From positions 1 to 6,378 of the forward strand of contig PBUZ01000084.1 of assembly GCA_002728035.1 (NCBI GenBank): 6,378 bases of DNA, written 5' to 3'. The position numbers were made by a program, and so were the translations under genes. Under the pieces are notes generated by a model. It was not told the origin of the DNA. It saw only the letters and a list, made by a program, of their open reading frames with translations, and did not search any database. This stretch comes from Methanobacteriota archaeon (GTDB lineage Archaea > Thermoplasmatota > Poseidoniia > Poseidoniales > Poseidoniaceae). Of the stretch, positions 6,341 through 6,378 are shown in pieces (the first letter of the stretch is position 1; each line of letters opens with the position of its first letter).

Positions 6341-6378
6341 ATGTCGTCGTCACCACTTCTTTGCATGGGCGAATGCGA
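6341..6378 (+). CDS. Possible N-terminus of a divergent gene, truncated by right edge
   Basis: An ATG at 6341 opens a frame of 12 codons (MSSSPLLCMGEC) with no stop before the window ends. It faces away from PAN across 36 bp containing TATA-like sequence at a suitable distance. The two cysteines spaced CxxxC are visible but too little is present to assign a family. An in-frame ATG at 6365 is an alternative start. A frame this short is open by chance quite often, so it may not be a gene. Confidence 0.25.
   Translation, partial: MSSSPLLCMGEC

Noticed and set aside
1..6378. Search for CRISPR repeats, insertion sequences, tRNA genes or a novel multi-gene system
   Set aside because: No regularly spaced repeats, transposase motifs, terminal repeats or tRNA-like sequence were recognised, and every long gene belongs to a known housekeeping or metabolic family.

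Overview
The window looks like a piece of an archaeal chromosome, most likely euryarchaeal and possibly Thermoplasmatota or marine group II-like. That lineage is an inference. The support is a proteasome-activating nucleotidase (PAN) ending in an HbYX tail, a methionyl-tRNA synthetase with the archaeal-type sequence around its KMSKS loop, and short spacers with little room for bacterial-type promoters. GC content is moderate. I see no mobile element, CRISPR array, tRNA or rRNA, and no evidence of an undescribed defence or biosynthetic system.

Layout: (1) 1-917, minus strand: the N-terminal 305 residues of a CNNM (DUF21)/CBS membrane protein that runs off the left edge. (2) 918-1068: a divergent intergenic region holding a nested inverted repeat (978-1006) near the possible metG promoter. 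(3) 1069-3321, plus strand: metG, complete, with a C-terminal EMAPII/Trbp111-like tRNA-binding domain fused through a Lys-rich linker. (4) 3324-6304, minus strand: a three-gene cluster transcribed in the order PAN (5042-6304), glutamate formimidoyltransferase (3950-4996), formimidoyl-THF cyclodeaminase/cyclohydrolase (3324-3953). metG and this cluster converge with only 2 bp between stop codons. (5) 6305-6378: the upstream region of PAN, with a possible divergent gene starting at 6341 and leaving the window.

The formimidoyltransferase and cyclodeaminase correspond to the two halves of the animal FTCD enzyme. Here they are separate proteins joined by an ATGA stop/start overlap, with a strong Shine-Dalgarno sequence inside the end of the first gene. 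Together they would move a formimino (or formyl) one-carbon unit to tetrahydrofolate and convert it to 5,10-methenyl-THF. PAN, the ATPase that unfolds substrates for the 20S proteasome, lies 45 bp upstream on the same strand and may be co-transcribed, although no functional link is evident. Most of the interest lies in gene organisation: the nested dyad, the translational coupling, the tight convergence, a possible internal start in metG, and possible interlocking promoters at the right edge.
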